A stretch of DNA of 7,638 nucleotides from Sutterella sp. (GCA_020025915.1 JAHHRH010000064.1:1-7638), one strand, 5' to 3'. Numbered from the stretch's first letter, positions 1 through 6,618 are shown. The notes: generated by a model not told the origin, from the sequence alone. Numbers and translations are program-made.

Positions 1-53
1 TAGAGGCGGGTCAATTTTGGTCGTTTAGTGGGATATTAATCTGTCGCGTAACA
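1..53. mobile_element. Probable terminus of an IS21-family element (partial, runs off left edge)
   Basis: Read on the minus strand from position 53, the segment starts TGTTACGCGACAG and then has two spaced copies of a degenerate unit: ATTAATATCCCACTAAACGA followed by CAAAATTGACCCGCC. IS21-family ends begin with TG and carry repeated units of the type AAAACTGACCCAC, which serve as transposase-binding sites. The first copy here is degraded and the second is close to that pattern. No transposase gene is visible because the element would lie to the left. The family assignment rests on remembered pattern, not on a database match. Confidence 0.5.
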
Positions 54-80
54 GCTCGCATAACTTGACTGATTTGCACA

Positions 81-117
81 CAGTAGTTGCTCATCAACCT
101 AATTGAGATAGCTACTG
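81..117. repeat. Imperfect inverted repeat (hairpin)
   Basis: CAGTAG (81-86) pairs with CTACTG (112-117). After an internal loop, CTCA (90-93) pairs with TGAG (104-107), leaving a 10-base terminal loop. It has no T-tract and is not a terminator. It lies between the IS21-like end and the IS110 remnant. Its role is unknown; it could belong to an element-encoded RNA. Confidence 0.4.
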
Positions 118-360
118 GCACTCCGTAAAACGAAGGCAATATACCCTTTGCCCTCCATTACTTACAGAGGACAAGCGATTCGCAACAAGCGGATTACTTT
201 CACGCGAGAGACCCATACACCAATCTCTTAGGACTGTCGGGATCCCATTCGGAACTCCATGCCCACCATGAACTACAGGAATCCGTCAGTGCCAGATAAG
301 AACGAATGCAAGTATCTGCAATTACCCGGGATTGGCTGTTTGACGACGCCGTTAAGGCAT

Positions 361-379
361 CTCATGAAATCAATCTTGC
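361..379. repeat. Flanking repeat copy 1 (downstream of IS110 remnant)
   Basis: CTCATGAAATCAATCTTGC resembles CTCATTATCAATCTGC at 1574-1589 in the same orientation. The two copies bracket the IS110-type transposase pseudogene at a spacing of about 1.23 kb, close to the usual size of IS110 elements. They may mark the left and right ends or core regions of the element. The match is short and has gaps, so chance is possible. Confidence 0.3.
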
Positions 380-434
380 TTGAGGTCGGAGTGTTCGCTT
401 TTAAGGGATGAAGGCTTATGCGGTTTTGGCTTGT

Positions 435-1558
435 TCAAGCTCCCACTGCTTCAGTACCGCCTTCGATATGCCAGCTGAACGTCTCTTCGTTTTTGAGGAG
501 AGCTGTAGCTATGCGCACCAACTTGGCTGCGACATAAACAAGTACTTTGAACCAAGGTCGAGGCGACGACAGGCGCTCCTTGATGCAAGCAACGAATAGG
601 CAATCTGACAAACGGCCATTGTGCACCATTAAACATAAAGAACCTGCGCCTAGGATACAAAGCGATCGGAGCATCTTGTTTCCTCGCTTGGGCATTTTTC
701 CTTACCCCCTTGCTTCACGTCCAGAAGACATCTCCGTGTGATGCCCTGTGATCTTGTTGTTAGGTACAAGGCCTACAAATGCCATAGCTTGTTTGGGACT
801 CTCAAACCGTGCCACATCTCCCATCACTGAACACCAACGACTCGTCATCACACCGAATTCCGGTATGGAACGGAGCTGGGAAGCCCGCGGATCACGCTTG
901 GTAACCTCTGTCAGGAGCTTCAGCACCGTAGCAATGTCATGGTCGAGATCCTTCACCCGATTGTTCATGAGGTGCAGTGTCTCAGCCACTTCATCACCAA
1001 AAGCCTCTCGGTTGGCTTCGATCAACTCATGCAGAACTTTCTAGTTGAAGGAGCCCGTGTGGATAGGGAATCCTCCATGCGTGTAGCGTAGCCTTGACAT
1101 GCACCATAGTCTTCGTTCGTTACCCCTTTAATTGGCGATAGGAGGCCTGCAGAGCGAGCAGACGGCATTCCTCACGCGTCTTCCCGCGGATCAACGGTCA
1201 TAGGCCAGATTAAGGATGGCGAACGCGTCATTGAGGTCGGTCTTTTGGCCTTGCAATGATCCTTCACCCACGCCAGGACATGCCACCCGCTGTTCATCAT
1301 GACTTCATGTCCGAGCGACTGAATCTGCTCGGCGATCTGATGAGCACCGCTACACGGCTCCATGGCAACCAAGGTCGGAGCCATGTTTGCCAGAAGCTCA
1401 TAGAGCTTGTCATAGGGCATTCGGTCAATGAGATAGGGTTCCTTGTGATCGGAATCGAATGCGGCAAGGGCCACATCTTCCTTGGCAAGGTCGAAGCCGA
1501 CAGCTTCGTATGAGATCGATGTGTCGGGGGCGCTTTCTAGCCATGATATGGACTCCAT
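435..1558 (-). pseudogene. IS110/IS1111-family transposase (bridge-RNA recombinase type), decayed
   Basis: This is a DEDD-type IS110 transposase, which in live elements excises and inserts the IS with a bridge RNA. The N-terminal RuvC-like domain begins at ATG 1558 with GFDLAK (first Asp, about residue 23) and AMEPCSGAH (Glu, about 67). The last acidic pair, in KTDLNDAFAILNLAYDR, is in another frame (1244-1194). A third frame (1194-1123) reads REECRLLALQASYRQLKG and, past a TAA at 1120-1122, RTKTMVHVKATLHAW. From about 1036 a further frame carries the C-terminal Transposase_20 domain (LRSIPEFGVMTSRW, FVGLVPNN). It includes the SSG serine motif at about 723-728, then a TAA at 702-704, then KRGNKMLRSL down to 435. 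At least three frameshifts (near 1247, 1194 and 1040) and two in-frame stops make it non-functional. Summed length is about 370 residues, normal for the family, so it decayed by small lesions rather than large deletion. Confidence 0.88.
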
Positions 1559-1573
1559 GAAGGCTTGTGATTC

Positions 1574-1589
1574 CTCATTATCAATCTGC
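1574..1589. repeat. Flanking repeat copy 2 (upstream of IS110 remnant)
   Basis: CTCATTATCAATCTGC lies just upstream of the transposase start (minus strand) and resembles the copy at 361-379. It overlaps an inverted repeat, TCAATC (1581-1586) with GATTGA (1597-1602), with a 10-base loop. Together these may define the left end of the IS110-type element. This is an inference from position and similarity only. Confidence 0.3.
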
Positions 1590-1604
1590 GAGAATCGATT
1601 GACT

Positions 1605-1888
1605 AGGCATCGGGTGGGTAGTCCATGTCATTAGAACGCATTCTTTCTCGCCATGTATCCACCACATATAAACCTCGGATTCCGTGTAGCTTAGGGCTTC
1701 AGTTTGTTTAGCAAACTTACTCATCCTCGTATGCCTGATGCGGTTCTTGTCCATCGGATCATCGGTTTGCCTCGGGCTTCCTTTAGTTTCCACCTCGCGA
1801 CGGACACCCTTGCCTCCTGCTATACCCTTGGTACTACCTACTGCATTCGGGAATTTCGCCCGTTAGAACACGCCCATGCTAGGCGCAT
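1605..1888 (-). mobile_element. 5' fragment of a group II intron (domain I region), truncated
   Basis: Read on the minus strand from 1888, it begins ATGCGCCTAGCATGGGCG, close to the GUGYG start of group II introns (first G changed to A) followed by a short hairpin. Further landmarks resemble conserved domain I segments of bacterial introns in order: GGGCGAAATTCCCG (1848-1861), GTCGCGAGGTGGAAAC (1786-1801), AAAGGAAGCC (1775-1784) and GGATACATGGCGAG (1647-1660). The similarity fades near 1605-1630, next to the upstream end of the IS110 remnant. No domain V, reverse transcriptase or 3' end is in the window, so it cannot splice. The intron start lies 11 bases past the accA terminator stem. Assignment is from remembered intron consensus; the subclass is not determined. 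Confidence 0.65.
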
Positions 1889-1925
1889 CAAATTGAAACG
1901 GCGTTACCCATTGTCGAGTAACGCC
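1889..1925 (-). terminator. Rho-independent-type terminator of the cysS-accA operon
   Basis: On the minus strand GGCGTTAC (1925-1918) and GTAACGCC (1907-1900) form a perfect 8-bp stem with a 10-base loop. GTTTCAATTT follows, a moderate U-rich tail. It begins about 38 bases past the accA stop codon. The tail is interrupted, so termination may be incomplete, or the tail may have been changed by the adjacent intron insertion. Confidence 0.65.
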
Positions 1926-1936
1926 TTTAAACGGAT

Positions 1937-1953
1937 CAAACGATCATCGTTTG
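1937..1953. repeat. 17-base perfect palindrome just past accA
   Basis: CAAACGAT, one central C, then ATCGTTTG form a perfect inverted repeat with 8-base arms. It sits 9 bases beyond the accA stop and before the terminator hairpin. With a 1-base centre it cannot form a full hairpin, so a dimeric protein-binding site or chance are the options. No function is assigned. Confidence 0.4.
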
Positions 1954-1962
1954 CCTTCGAAA

Positions 1963-3063
1963 TTAGGCCTTCACGTCTTCGGTCGTCTTAGAAGCCTCTT
2001 TGGTCTGAGCTTTACGAGCTGCCTTTGCCTTAGGCGCAGACTTTGCTTCAGCAGAGGCTTCAACTGGCGCCTCAGTGGCAGTCTGACCCACCAATTCGAA
2101 ACGACCATAGCTTTCGAGGCGTTCGCCACGGCGAGCCACCAATGCATCGCGATCGACCTTTAAGAGCGCACGGAGTTCGTCAACGAGCACCTTCTTAAGG
2201 GTCACAGCCATCAACTTCGGATCGCGGTGTGCGCCACCCAAAGGCTCAGAAATCACGCGGTCAACGAGACCAAGTTCAACTAAGCGCGGGGCCGTCAAAG
2301 CTAAAGCGTCAGCGGCACGAGGTGCCTCGGCGGCATCTTTCCAAAGAATGGACGCGCAACCTTCAGGACTAATCACCGAGTAGGTCGAATACTGAAGCAT
2401 CATGACGGAGTCAGCCACGGCGATGGCGAGAGCACCACCCGAGCCACCTTCACCGATCACGCAAGAGATGATGGGCACGTTAAGGGTCGACATGGCATAA
2501 ATGTTATGACCAATCGCTTCAGACTGACCACGCTCTTCGGCATCGATCCCAGGATAAGCCCCCGGGGTATCCACAAACGTGATGACTGGCAAACCAAACT
2601 TTTCAGCCAACTTCATCAAGCGAAGCGCCTTGCGGTAGCCTTCGGGGCGAGCCATACCGAAATTTCGGCGCGTACGTTCACGAAGCGTACGACCCTTTTG
2701 GTTACCAATCACGACCACGTTCATGTCGGCCAAACGAGCAAGTCCCCCCACGATGGCTTCGTCATCGGCAAATGCACGGTCACCGTGAAGTTCCTGGAAG
2801 TCCGTAAACATCATGTCGATATAATCGAGCGTATACGGACGGTTCGGATGACGCGCAACGAGCGACATCTGCCAGGGGGTGAGATCCGCGTAGACCTTCT
2901 TCAGTAATTCACGAGACTTCGCTTCAAGTTGAGAAATTTCAGCATCGATCGAAACGGCGGCTGCACTTTCAGACGTATTTTCTGCCAGTTCCTTCAGTTC
3001 GTCGATCTTCTTTTCAAAAGCTTCAATGTCTTGTTCAAAATCGAGAAAAACGCGTTTTGCCAT
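1963..3063 (-). CDS. accA: Acetyl-CoA carboxylase carboxyltransferase subunit alpha
   Basis: AccA pairs with AccD in the cytoplasmic carboxyltransferase that moves the carboxyl group from biotin-BCCP to acetyl-CoA, giving malonyl-CoA for fatty-acid synthesis. The 366-residue product matches the family throughout. It has an N-terminal FLDFEQ segment and helical region (about 6-60), ARHPNRPYTLDY (70-81), GDRAFADD (94-101), RRNFGMARPEGYRKALRLM (132-150), FVDTPGAYPG (163-172), GEGGSGGALAIAV (204-216) and YSVISPEGCASILWK (228-242). The start at 3063 matches the usual MAKRVFLDFEQ beginning, with a modest GGAA ribosome site 8-11 bases upstream. The gene starts 27 bases after cysS on the same strand, so co-transcription is likely. 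Family members are about 320 residues; here an Ala/Lys/Glu-rich tail of 39 residues (328-366) follows the conserved part. The tail is in frame and ends at a normal stop. Confidence 0.97.
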   Translation of the reverse strand: MAKRVFLDFEQDIEAFEKKIDELKELAENTSESAAAVSIDAEISQLEAKSRELLKKVYADLTPWQMSLVARHPNRPYTLDYIDMMFTDFQELHGDRAFADDEAIVGGLARLADMNVVVIGNQKGRTLRERTRRNFGMARPEGYRKALRLMKLAEKFGLPVITFVDTPGAYPGIDAEERGQSEAIGHNIYAMSTLNVPIISCVIGEGGSGGALAIAVADSVMMLQYSTYSVISPEGCASILWKDAAEAPRAADALALTAPRLVELGLVDRVISEPLGGAHRDPKLMAVTLKKVLVDELRALLKVDRDALVARRGERLESYGRFELVGQTATEAPVEASAEAKSAPKAKAARKAQTKEASKTTEDVKA

Positions 3064-3090
3064 TCTGTTTATTCCGTCAACTAGTCCTAA

Positions 3091-4497
3091 TTAGAGTCGG
3101 CGCCAGGTCGTACCCTGAGGACCGTCCATGAGTTCAATACCTTCGGCAAGGAGCGATGCACGAATTTCGTCCGCGCGAGCAAAGTTCTTCGCCTTCTTGG
3201 CGGCACGACGCTCTTCAATGAAACCAGCAATGCGCGCTTCATCGTCATCGCCAATACCCCCCTTAAGGAACTTGTCCGCATCGAGCTGCAAAAGGTTCAG
3301 AATGGCACCGAGCTTGCGAAGCTGACGAACGAGCACAGGGTCATTAGCTCGATTGATTTCGGTCGCCAGTTCAAAGAGCGCAGCAACAGCCAGTGGCGTA
3401 TTGAAGTCGTCATCCATCGCAGCCTTAAACTGCGCTGCATACTTTTCGTTCCAGTCAAGATCACCTTCGGCGGCTTCACGATCCTTCAAGGCACCATAAA
3501 GACGCACAAGCCCCTTCTGAGCTTCTTCGATCAAAGCGGGTGAGAAGCTAATCGGGCTACGATACTGACTGCGAAGCAAGAAGAAACGCAACACTTCAGC
3601 GCCATTACCAGCGCCATAAACGGCTTCCGTGTCCTTTAACGCGTCACGAATGGTCCAGAAGTTACCCAAAGACTTGGACATCTTTTCTTCTTTACCCGAA
3701 GCGTCACGCACGCGTAATGGACCCGAGTGCATCCACACCTTAGCAAAAGGCACACCAGAAGCAGCTTCACTCTGAGCAATTTCGTTTTCGTGGTGTGGGA
3801 AGATGAGGTCAGGACCACCACCATGAATATCAAAGGTGTCACCCAAGAGCTTAGCACTCATCGCAGAGCATTCGATATGCCAACCTGGACGACCGCAACC
3901 CCACTTAGATTCCCACCGCGGTTCACCCGGCTTGGCACTCTTCCAAAGCACGAAATCAAGCGGATCGCGCTTACCCGTCGCAATGTCTACACGTGCCCCA
4001 GACTGCAAGTCGTCAATGGACTTACCAGAGAGCTTACCGTAGTTTTCGAACTCACGAACAGCAAAGTCAACGTCACCGTCCGTACCCTGATAGGCGTACC
4101 CCTTGGCTTCAAGCTTTTCAATCAAGTTGAGCATTTCAGGGATATAGTCCGTGGCACGTGGCTCCATCGTCGGCGCCAAGCAACCCAAGGCCATCATGTC
4201 TTCTTGCATGGCACGCGCAAATTCGTCGGTTAAGGCTGTCGTCGTGATACCACGCTCTGCTGCGCGACGAATGATCTTATCGTCCACATCAGTGATGTTG
4301 CGCACGAAGGTCACCTTCATGCCCGAAGCTTCAAGCCAACGACGCACCACATCAAAAGCCACAAACGTACGACCATGACCGATATGACAATAGTCGTAAA
4401 CCGTCACGCCACACACATACATGCGAACGTGATTGGGTTCAATCGGCGTAAAGGGACTTTGCGTGCGGCTGAGCGTCGAGTAGATCGAAAGTGCCAT
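3091..4497 (-). CDS. cysS: Cysteinyl-tRNA synthetase
   Basis: This class I aminoacyl-tRNA synthetase activates cysteine with ATP and charges tRNA-Cys in the cytoplasm. The 468-residue product is normal in length. The adenylate-binding HIGH motif is at 38-41 (YCHIGHGRTF) and KMSKS is at 272-276. The zinc ligands that hold the cysteine thiol are all present: Cys29, Cys210, His235 and Glu239 (CGVTVYDY, WHIECSAM, FPHHENE). FVRNITDVDDKI (64-75) and FDIHGGGPDLIF (222-233) are further signatures. The C-terminal part (about 390-468) is the helical tRNA-binding region. The start at 4497 gives the usual N-terminus, and an AAAGGAA site lies at 4508-4514, somewhat far upstream. It is the first gene of an apparent cysS-accA operon and is divergent from the TPR gene. 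Confidence 0.97.
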   Translation of the reverse strand: MALSIYSTLSRTQSPFTPIEPNHVRMYVCGVTVYDYCHIGHGRTFVAFDVVRRWLEASGMKVTFVRNITDVDDKIIRRAAERGITTTALTDEFARAMQEDMMALGCLAPTMEPRATDYIPEMLNLIEKLEAKGYAYQGTDGDVDFAVREFENYGKLSGKSIDDLQSGARVDIATGKRDPLDFVLWKSAKPGEPRWESKWGCGRPGWHIECSAMSAKLLGDTFDIHGGGPDLIFPHHENEIAQSEAASGVPFAKVWMHSGPLRVRDASGKEEKMSKSLGNFWTIRDALKDTEAVYGAGNGAEVLRFFLLRSQYRSPISFSPALIEEAQKGLVRLYGALKDREAAEGDLDWNEKYAAQFKAAMDDDFNTPLAVAALFELATEINRANDPVLVRQLRKLGAILNLLQLDADKFLKGGIGDDDEARIAGFIEERRAAKKAKNFARADEIRASLLAEGIELMDGPQGTTWRRL

Positions 4498-4784
4498 GAG
4501 AGGTCAATTCCTTTGAGCAAAATAAAAATTCTACAAAAAAAGCCCGATGGACATGAATACATACATCCTGATCAACAACCGATTAACGCCTTTAGGCGTC
4601 GGTGGGCTAAAATAATTCGCTGAGAAAAAGATAATGCAAGAAAGTATAGCCATCTCGCCCGACGGATGCCCATACTAAAAGTGCTGATTTCGCGTTTTTT
4701 ATGCGTGGCTTAGCCGATACTCGGGATGCAGACTCATCTTTTTTGCCGACAACAGCCTAACTCGACAGGACCTAACAGACTTTT
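4498..4784. promoter_or_regulatory. Divergent intergenic region between cysS and the TPR gene
   Basis: This 287-base region must hold the promoters for the cysS-accA operon (minus) and the TPR-ppiA unit (plus), since both start here. It is A/T-rich near 4517-4540. A possible minus-strand -10 is TAGAAT (4533-4528), but no good -35 is seen at the right spacing. ACGCC (4586-4590) and GGCGT (4595-4599) form a small hairpin with a TTTA loop. I see no convincing sigma-70 pair on the plus strand. Nothing points to a riboswitch or T-box, and no small gene is evident. Confidence 0.45.
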
Positions 4785-5333
4785 ATGCGACGCCTTATCA
4801 CTGCCCTTTTCGTGACTTTCGCCCTGAGTTCCGCTCAGGCCGCCACTCAAATGGAAGAACTCGCCCAGCGTATGCACCCGAGTGATTTTCCGGCTCAGGT
4901 TGAAAAGCTTTTGAAGGACGATAACCCTGCTCAAGCCCTTGAATTGGCTGACCTAGGTCTCAAAAAAAATGACAAAAGCGCCCAATTGCACTTTATGAAG
5001 GCAGTGAGTTTAGAGCGCCTCGGTCGTACCGAAGAAGCCGTCAAGGTCTTGCGTCATTTGATCGGCAGTTACCCCGAAATTCCAGAACCCTACAATAACC
5101 TCGCTGTGATTGAAGCGGGTCTCGGCCGTCTTGAAGACGCGGTGGATCTTTTAAACCGTGCGCTCACGATCAACCCTGAATTTGCGCTCGCACGTAAGAA
5201 CCTCGGGGACGTCTATCTTGCGCTTGCACGTGAAGCCTATGAACAGGCTGCGCCTAAATTACCGCGCAACAAGTTTTTGCAAAAGCGCCTCAAGGCTCTC
5301 CAAGCCATCGATGGTCGTCCTACCAACAATTAA
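4785..5333 (+). CDS. Exported tetratricopeptide-repeat protein
   Basis: The 182-residue protein begins with a signal peptide: MRRLITALFVTFALSSAQA, basic then hydrophobic, with likely cleavage after Ala19. TPR-type helical repeats follow at about 65-98 (LHFMKAVSLERLGRTEEAV), 99-132 (PEPYNNLAVIEAGLGRLEDA) and 133-160 (ALARKNLGDVYLALAREAYE). A weaker one lies at about 35-63 (AQALELADLGLKK). TPRs bind proteins, so it is probably a periplasmic scaffold or assembly factor; the substrate is unknown. No lipobox cysteine is present. A homologous TPR gene next to ppiA is familiar in Burkholderiales. ppiA starts 23 bases downstream, so the two are probably co-transcribed, which suggests a link to periplasmic protein folding. 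The ribosome site is weak (AGGA far upstream). Confidence 0.85.
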   Translation: MRRLITALFVTFALSSAQAATQMEELAQRMHPSDFPAQVEKLLKDDNPAQALELADLGLKKNDKSAQLHFMKAVSLERLGRTEEAVKVLRHLIGSYPEIPEPYNNLAVIEAGLGRLEDAVDLLNRALTINPEFALARKNLGDVYLALAREAYEQAAPKLPRNKFLQKRLKALQAIDGRPTNN

Positions 5334-5356
5334 TTTCTTAACCGCAACTTGCCATT

Positions 5357-5932
5357 ATGAACTTTCGTACTCGTTTATTGCTTCCTTTAATGCCCGCCTT
5401 GATGTCGACTGCCTTGATGGCTGCGCCGTCGGCTGATCCGCGCGTTGAAATCGAAACCAACCTCGGAAACATTGTGGTGCAGTTATCCCCGTCTCGTGCC
5501 CCGATCACGGTCAAGAACTTCATCCGTTATGTCGAAGAAGGTCACTACAGCAACACGATCTTTCACCGCGTGATTCCTGGCTTCATGATCCAGGGCGGCG
5601 GCTTCACGGCCGACATGGTGCAAAAGCCTACGCATGATCCCATCCCGCTCGAAGCCCGTGGCGGACTCAAGAACGACAAGTACACGATCGCCATGGCACG
5701 TACAATGTACCCGCACTCGGCGACCAGCCAGTTCTATATCAACGTCAATGACAATAGCTTCTTGAACGCTGATCAAGCGCAGGACGGTAACGGCTATACA
5801 GTCTTTGGCCGTGTCGTTTCGGGCATGGACGTGGTTGATCGTATTGCAGAAGTGCCGACAGGTTATCGCGCTGGCATGCAGGACGTCCCTCGTGAAACAG
5901 TGACGATTAAATCCGCAAAACTTCTCAAGTAG
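5357..5932 (+). CDS. ppiA: Peptidyl-prolyl cis-trans isomerase, periplasmic cyclophilin
   Basis: This cyclophilin-type rotamase catalyses cis-trans isomerisation at Xaa-Pro bonds. Residues 1-22 (MNFRTRLLLPLMPALMSTALMA) form a Sec-type signal peptide, so it acts in the periplasm. The cyclophilin domain spans about 28-190. Active-site residues are visible in FHRVIPGFMIQGGGF (69-83: Arg71, Phe76, Gln79) and in IAMARTMYPHSATSQFYINV (111-130), with the usual short bacterial loops. Length (191) fits E. coli PpiA. The start is the only one that gives a signal peptide, though no clear ribosome site precedes it; translation may be coupled to the TPR gene ending 23 bases before. A strong terminator follows, separating it from ppiB. 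Confidence 0.95.
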   Translation: MNFRTRLLLPLMPALMSTALMAAPSADPRVEIETNLGNIVVQLSPSRAPITVKNFIRYVEEGHYSNTIFHRVIPGFMIQGGGFTADMVQKPTHDPIPLEARGGLKNDKYTIAMARTMYPHSATSQFYINVNDNSFLNADQAQDGNGYTVFGRVVSGMDVVDRIAEVPTGYRAGMQDVPRETVTIKSAKLLK

Positions 5933-5958
5933 TCGCACTTGTGCGAAAATAGAGAGAT

Positions 5959-5983
5959 TAAGCCGCCCTGCGGGGCGGTTTTT
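5959..5983 (+). terminator. Rho-independent terminator after ppiA
   Basis: CCGCCC (5963-5968) and GGGCGG (5973-5978) pair around a TGCG loop, with extra A-U and G-U pairs at the base, followed by five T (5979-5983). It would end transcripts of the TPR-ppiA unit and implies that ppiB has its own promoter or depends on read-through. A smaller hairpin, TCGCA-CTTG-TGCGA, lies just upstream at 5934-5947. Confidence 0.88.
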
Positions 5984-6014
5984 CATTGAACTCAATATTA
6001 CAAAGATACTTAAA

Positions 6015-6506
6015 ATGATTCGTTTTACGACAAACAAGGGTGTGATCGACCTCGAACTTGATCATGAACATGCACCGAAGACCTCCGCTAACTTCGAACA
6101 GTATGTTCGCGACGGTTTTTATGACGGCACGATCTTCCATCGTGTGATCAAGGGCTTCATGATTCAGGGCGGCGGCTTTGAAGTCGGCATGAATCAGAAG
6201 GAAACGCGTGAACCGATCGAAAACGAAGCCGCTAACGGCCTCAAGAACGACAAGTACACGATCGCTATGGCTCGTACATCCGATCCGCACTCCGCGACCG
6301 CTCAGTTCTTCATCAACGTCGTTGACAATGACTTCTTGAACCACACCGCTCCGAACCCTCAGGGTTGGGGCTATGCCGTTTTCGGTAAGGTTGTCGCTGG
6401 CACCGAAGTTGTGGACGAAATCGCTAAGGTTCGCACCTCCACGCGCGGCTTCTACGGTGACGTGCCTGTTGACGATGTCATTATCGAAAAGGCTGAAATC
6501 ATCTAA
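6015..6506 (+). CDS. ppiB: Peptidyl-prolyl cis-trans isomerase, cytoplasmic cyclophilin
   Basis: The 163-residue single-domain cyclophilin has no signal peptide, so it is cytoplasmic. It closely resembles E. coli PpiB (164 residues). Catalytic and proline-pocket residues are seen in IFHRVIKGFMIQGGGFEVGM (40-59: Arg43, Phe48, Gln51) and AMARTSDPHSATAQFFINVV (84-103). QGWGYAVFGKVV (116-127) supplies the conserved Trp118. The start codon gives the standard MIRFTTNKG beginning; no strong ribosome site is visible upstream. It is flanked by terminators on both sides and so is probably a single-gene transcript. It is a tandem paralogue of ppiA and shares a 26-base identical segment with it (6240-6265). 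Confidence 0.96.
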   Translation: MIRFTTNKGVIDLELDHEHAPKTSANFEQYVRDGFYDGTIFHRVIKGFMIQGGGFEVGMNQKETREPIENEAANGLKNDKYTIAMARTSDPHSATAQFFINVVDNDFLNHTAPNPQGWGYAVFGKVVAGTEVVDEIAKVRTSTRGFYGDVPVDDVIIEKAEII

Positions 6507-6519
6507 TTTTCAGCACTAT

Positions 6520-6545
6520 CAGTCGCACAATTGATCGCGCGACTG
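6520..6545 (+). repeat. Hairpin upstream of the ppiB terminator
   Basis: CAGTCGC (6520-6526) and GCGACTG (6539-6545) form a perfect 7-bp stem with a 12-base loop and no T-tract of its own. It begins 14 bases after the ppiB stop and ends 10 bases before the terminator stem. It may protect the ppiB mRNA 3' end. Confidence 0.5.
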
Positions 6546-6555
6546 CCGCCACTTT

Positions 6556-6592
6556 AAAAGGGCGCCAGGCTCGTCGTCCGGCGCCTTTTTTC
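6556..6592 (+). terminator. Rho-independent terminator after ppiB
   Basis: AAAAGGGCGCC (6556-6566) pairs with GGCGCCTTTTT (6580-6590) around a 13-base loop, giving an 11-bp stem with one G-U pair whose T-run doubles as the U-tail. It separates ppiB from lpxH. The A-run also gives a T-rich tail on the other strand, so it could work in both directions, although no opposing gene is nearby. Confidence 0.85.
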
Positions 6593-6618
6593 ATGATTGA
6601 CCGAGATAGGACACCGTC

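Larger units (their letters stand above)
54..434. other. Non-coding stretch between IS21-like end and IS110 remnant
   Basis: No convincing gene is visible on either strand; all frames are interrupted and no protein family is recognisable. It lies downstream of the broken IS110-type transposase on the minus strand, so at least the part near 300-434 is probably the non-coding right end of that element. In IS1111-group members this is where the bridge RNA is encoded. An imperfect hairpin is present at 81-117. The remainder may be decayed mobile-element or intergenic DNA; I cannot identify it. Confidence 0.5.

Noticed and set aside
738..755. Loss of the IS110 catalytic serine at the ITG segment
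   Set aside because: An intact SSG motif lies shortly after in the same frame (about 723-728), so the serine is retained.
435..1558. Programmed frameshifting in the IS110 transposase
   Set aside because: Several separate shifts plus two in-frame stops are present, which fits decay and not recoding at one site.
1704..1991. Plus-strand open frame of 95 codons
   Set aside because: It runs antisense through the group II intron-like segment and the accA terminator into the accA end, with no recognisable protein family; it is best explained as a spurious frame.
2506..2907. Plus-strand open frame of 133 codons inside accA
   Set aside because: It is a shadow of accA codon usage on the opposite strand; accA is fully supported.
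3727..4233. Plus-strand open frame of 168 codons inside cysS
   Set aside because: It is antisense to essential cysS motifs and has no family resemblance.
5483..6344. Long minus-strand open frames opposite ppiA and ppiB
   Set aside because: They resemble each other only because ppiA and ppiB are paralogues; they are antisense shadows.
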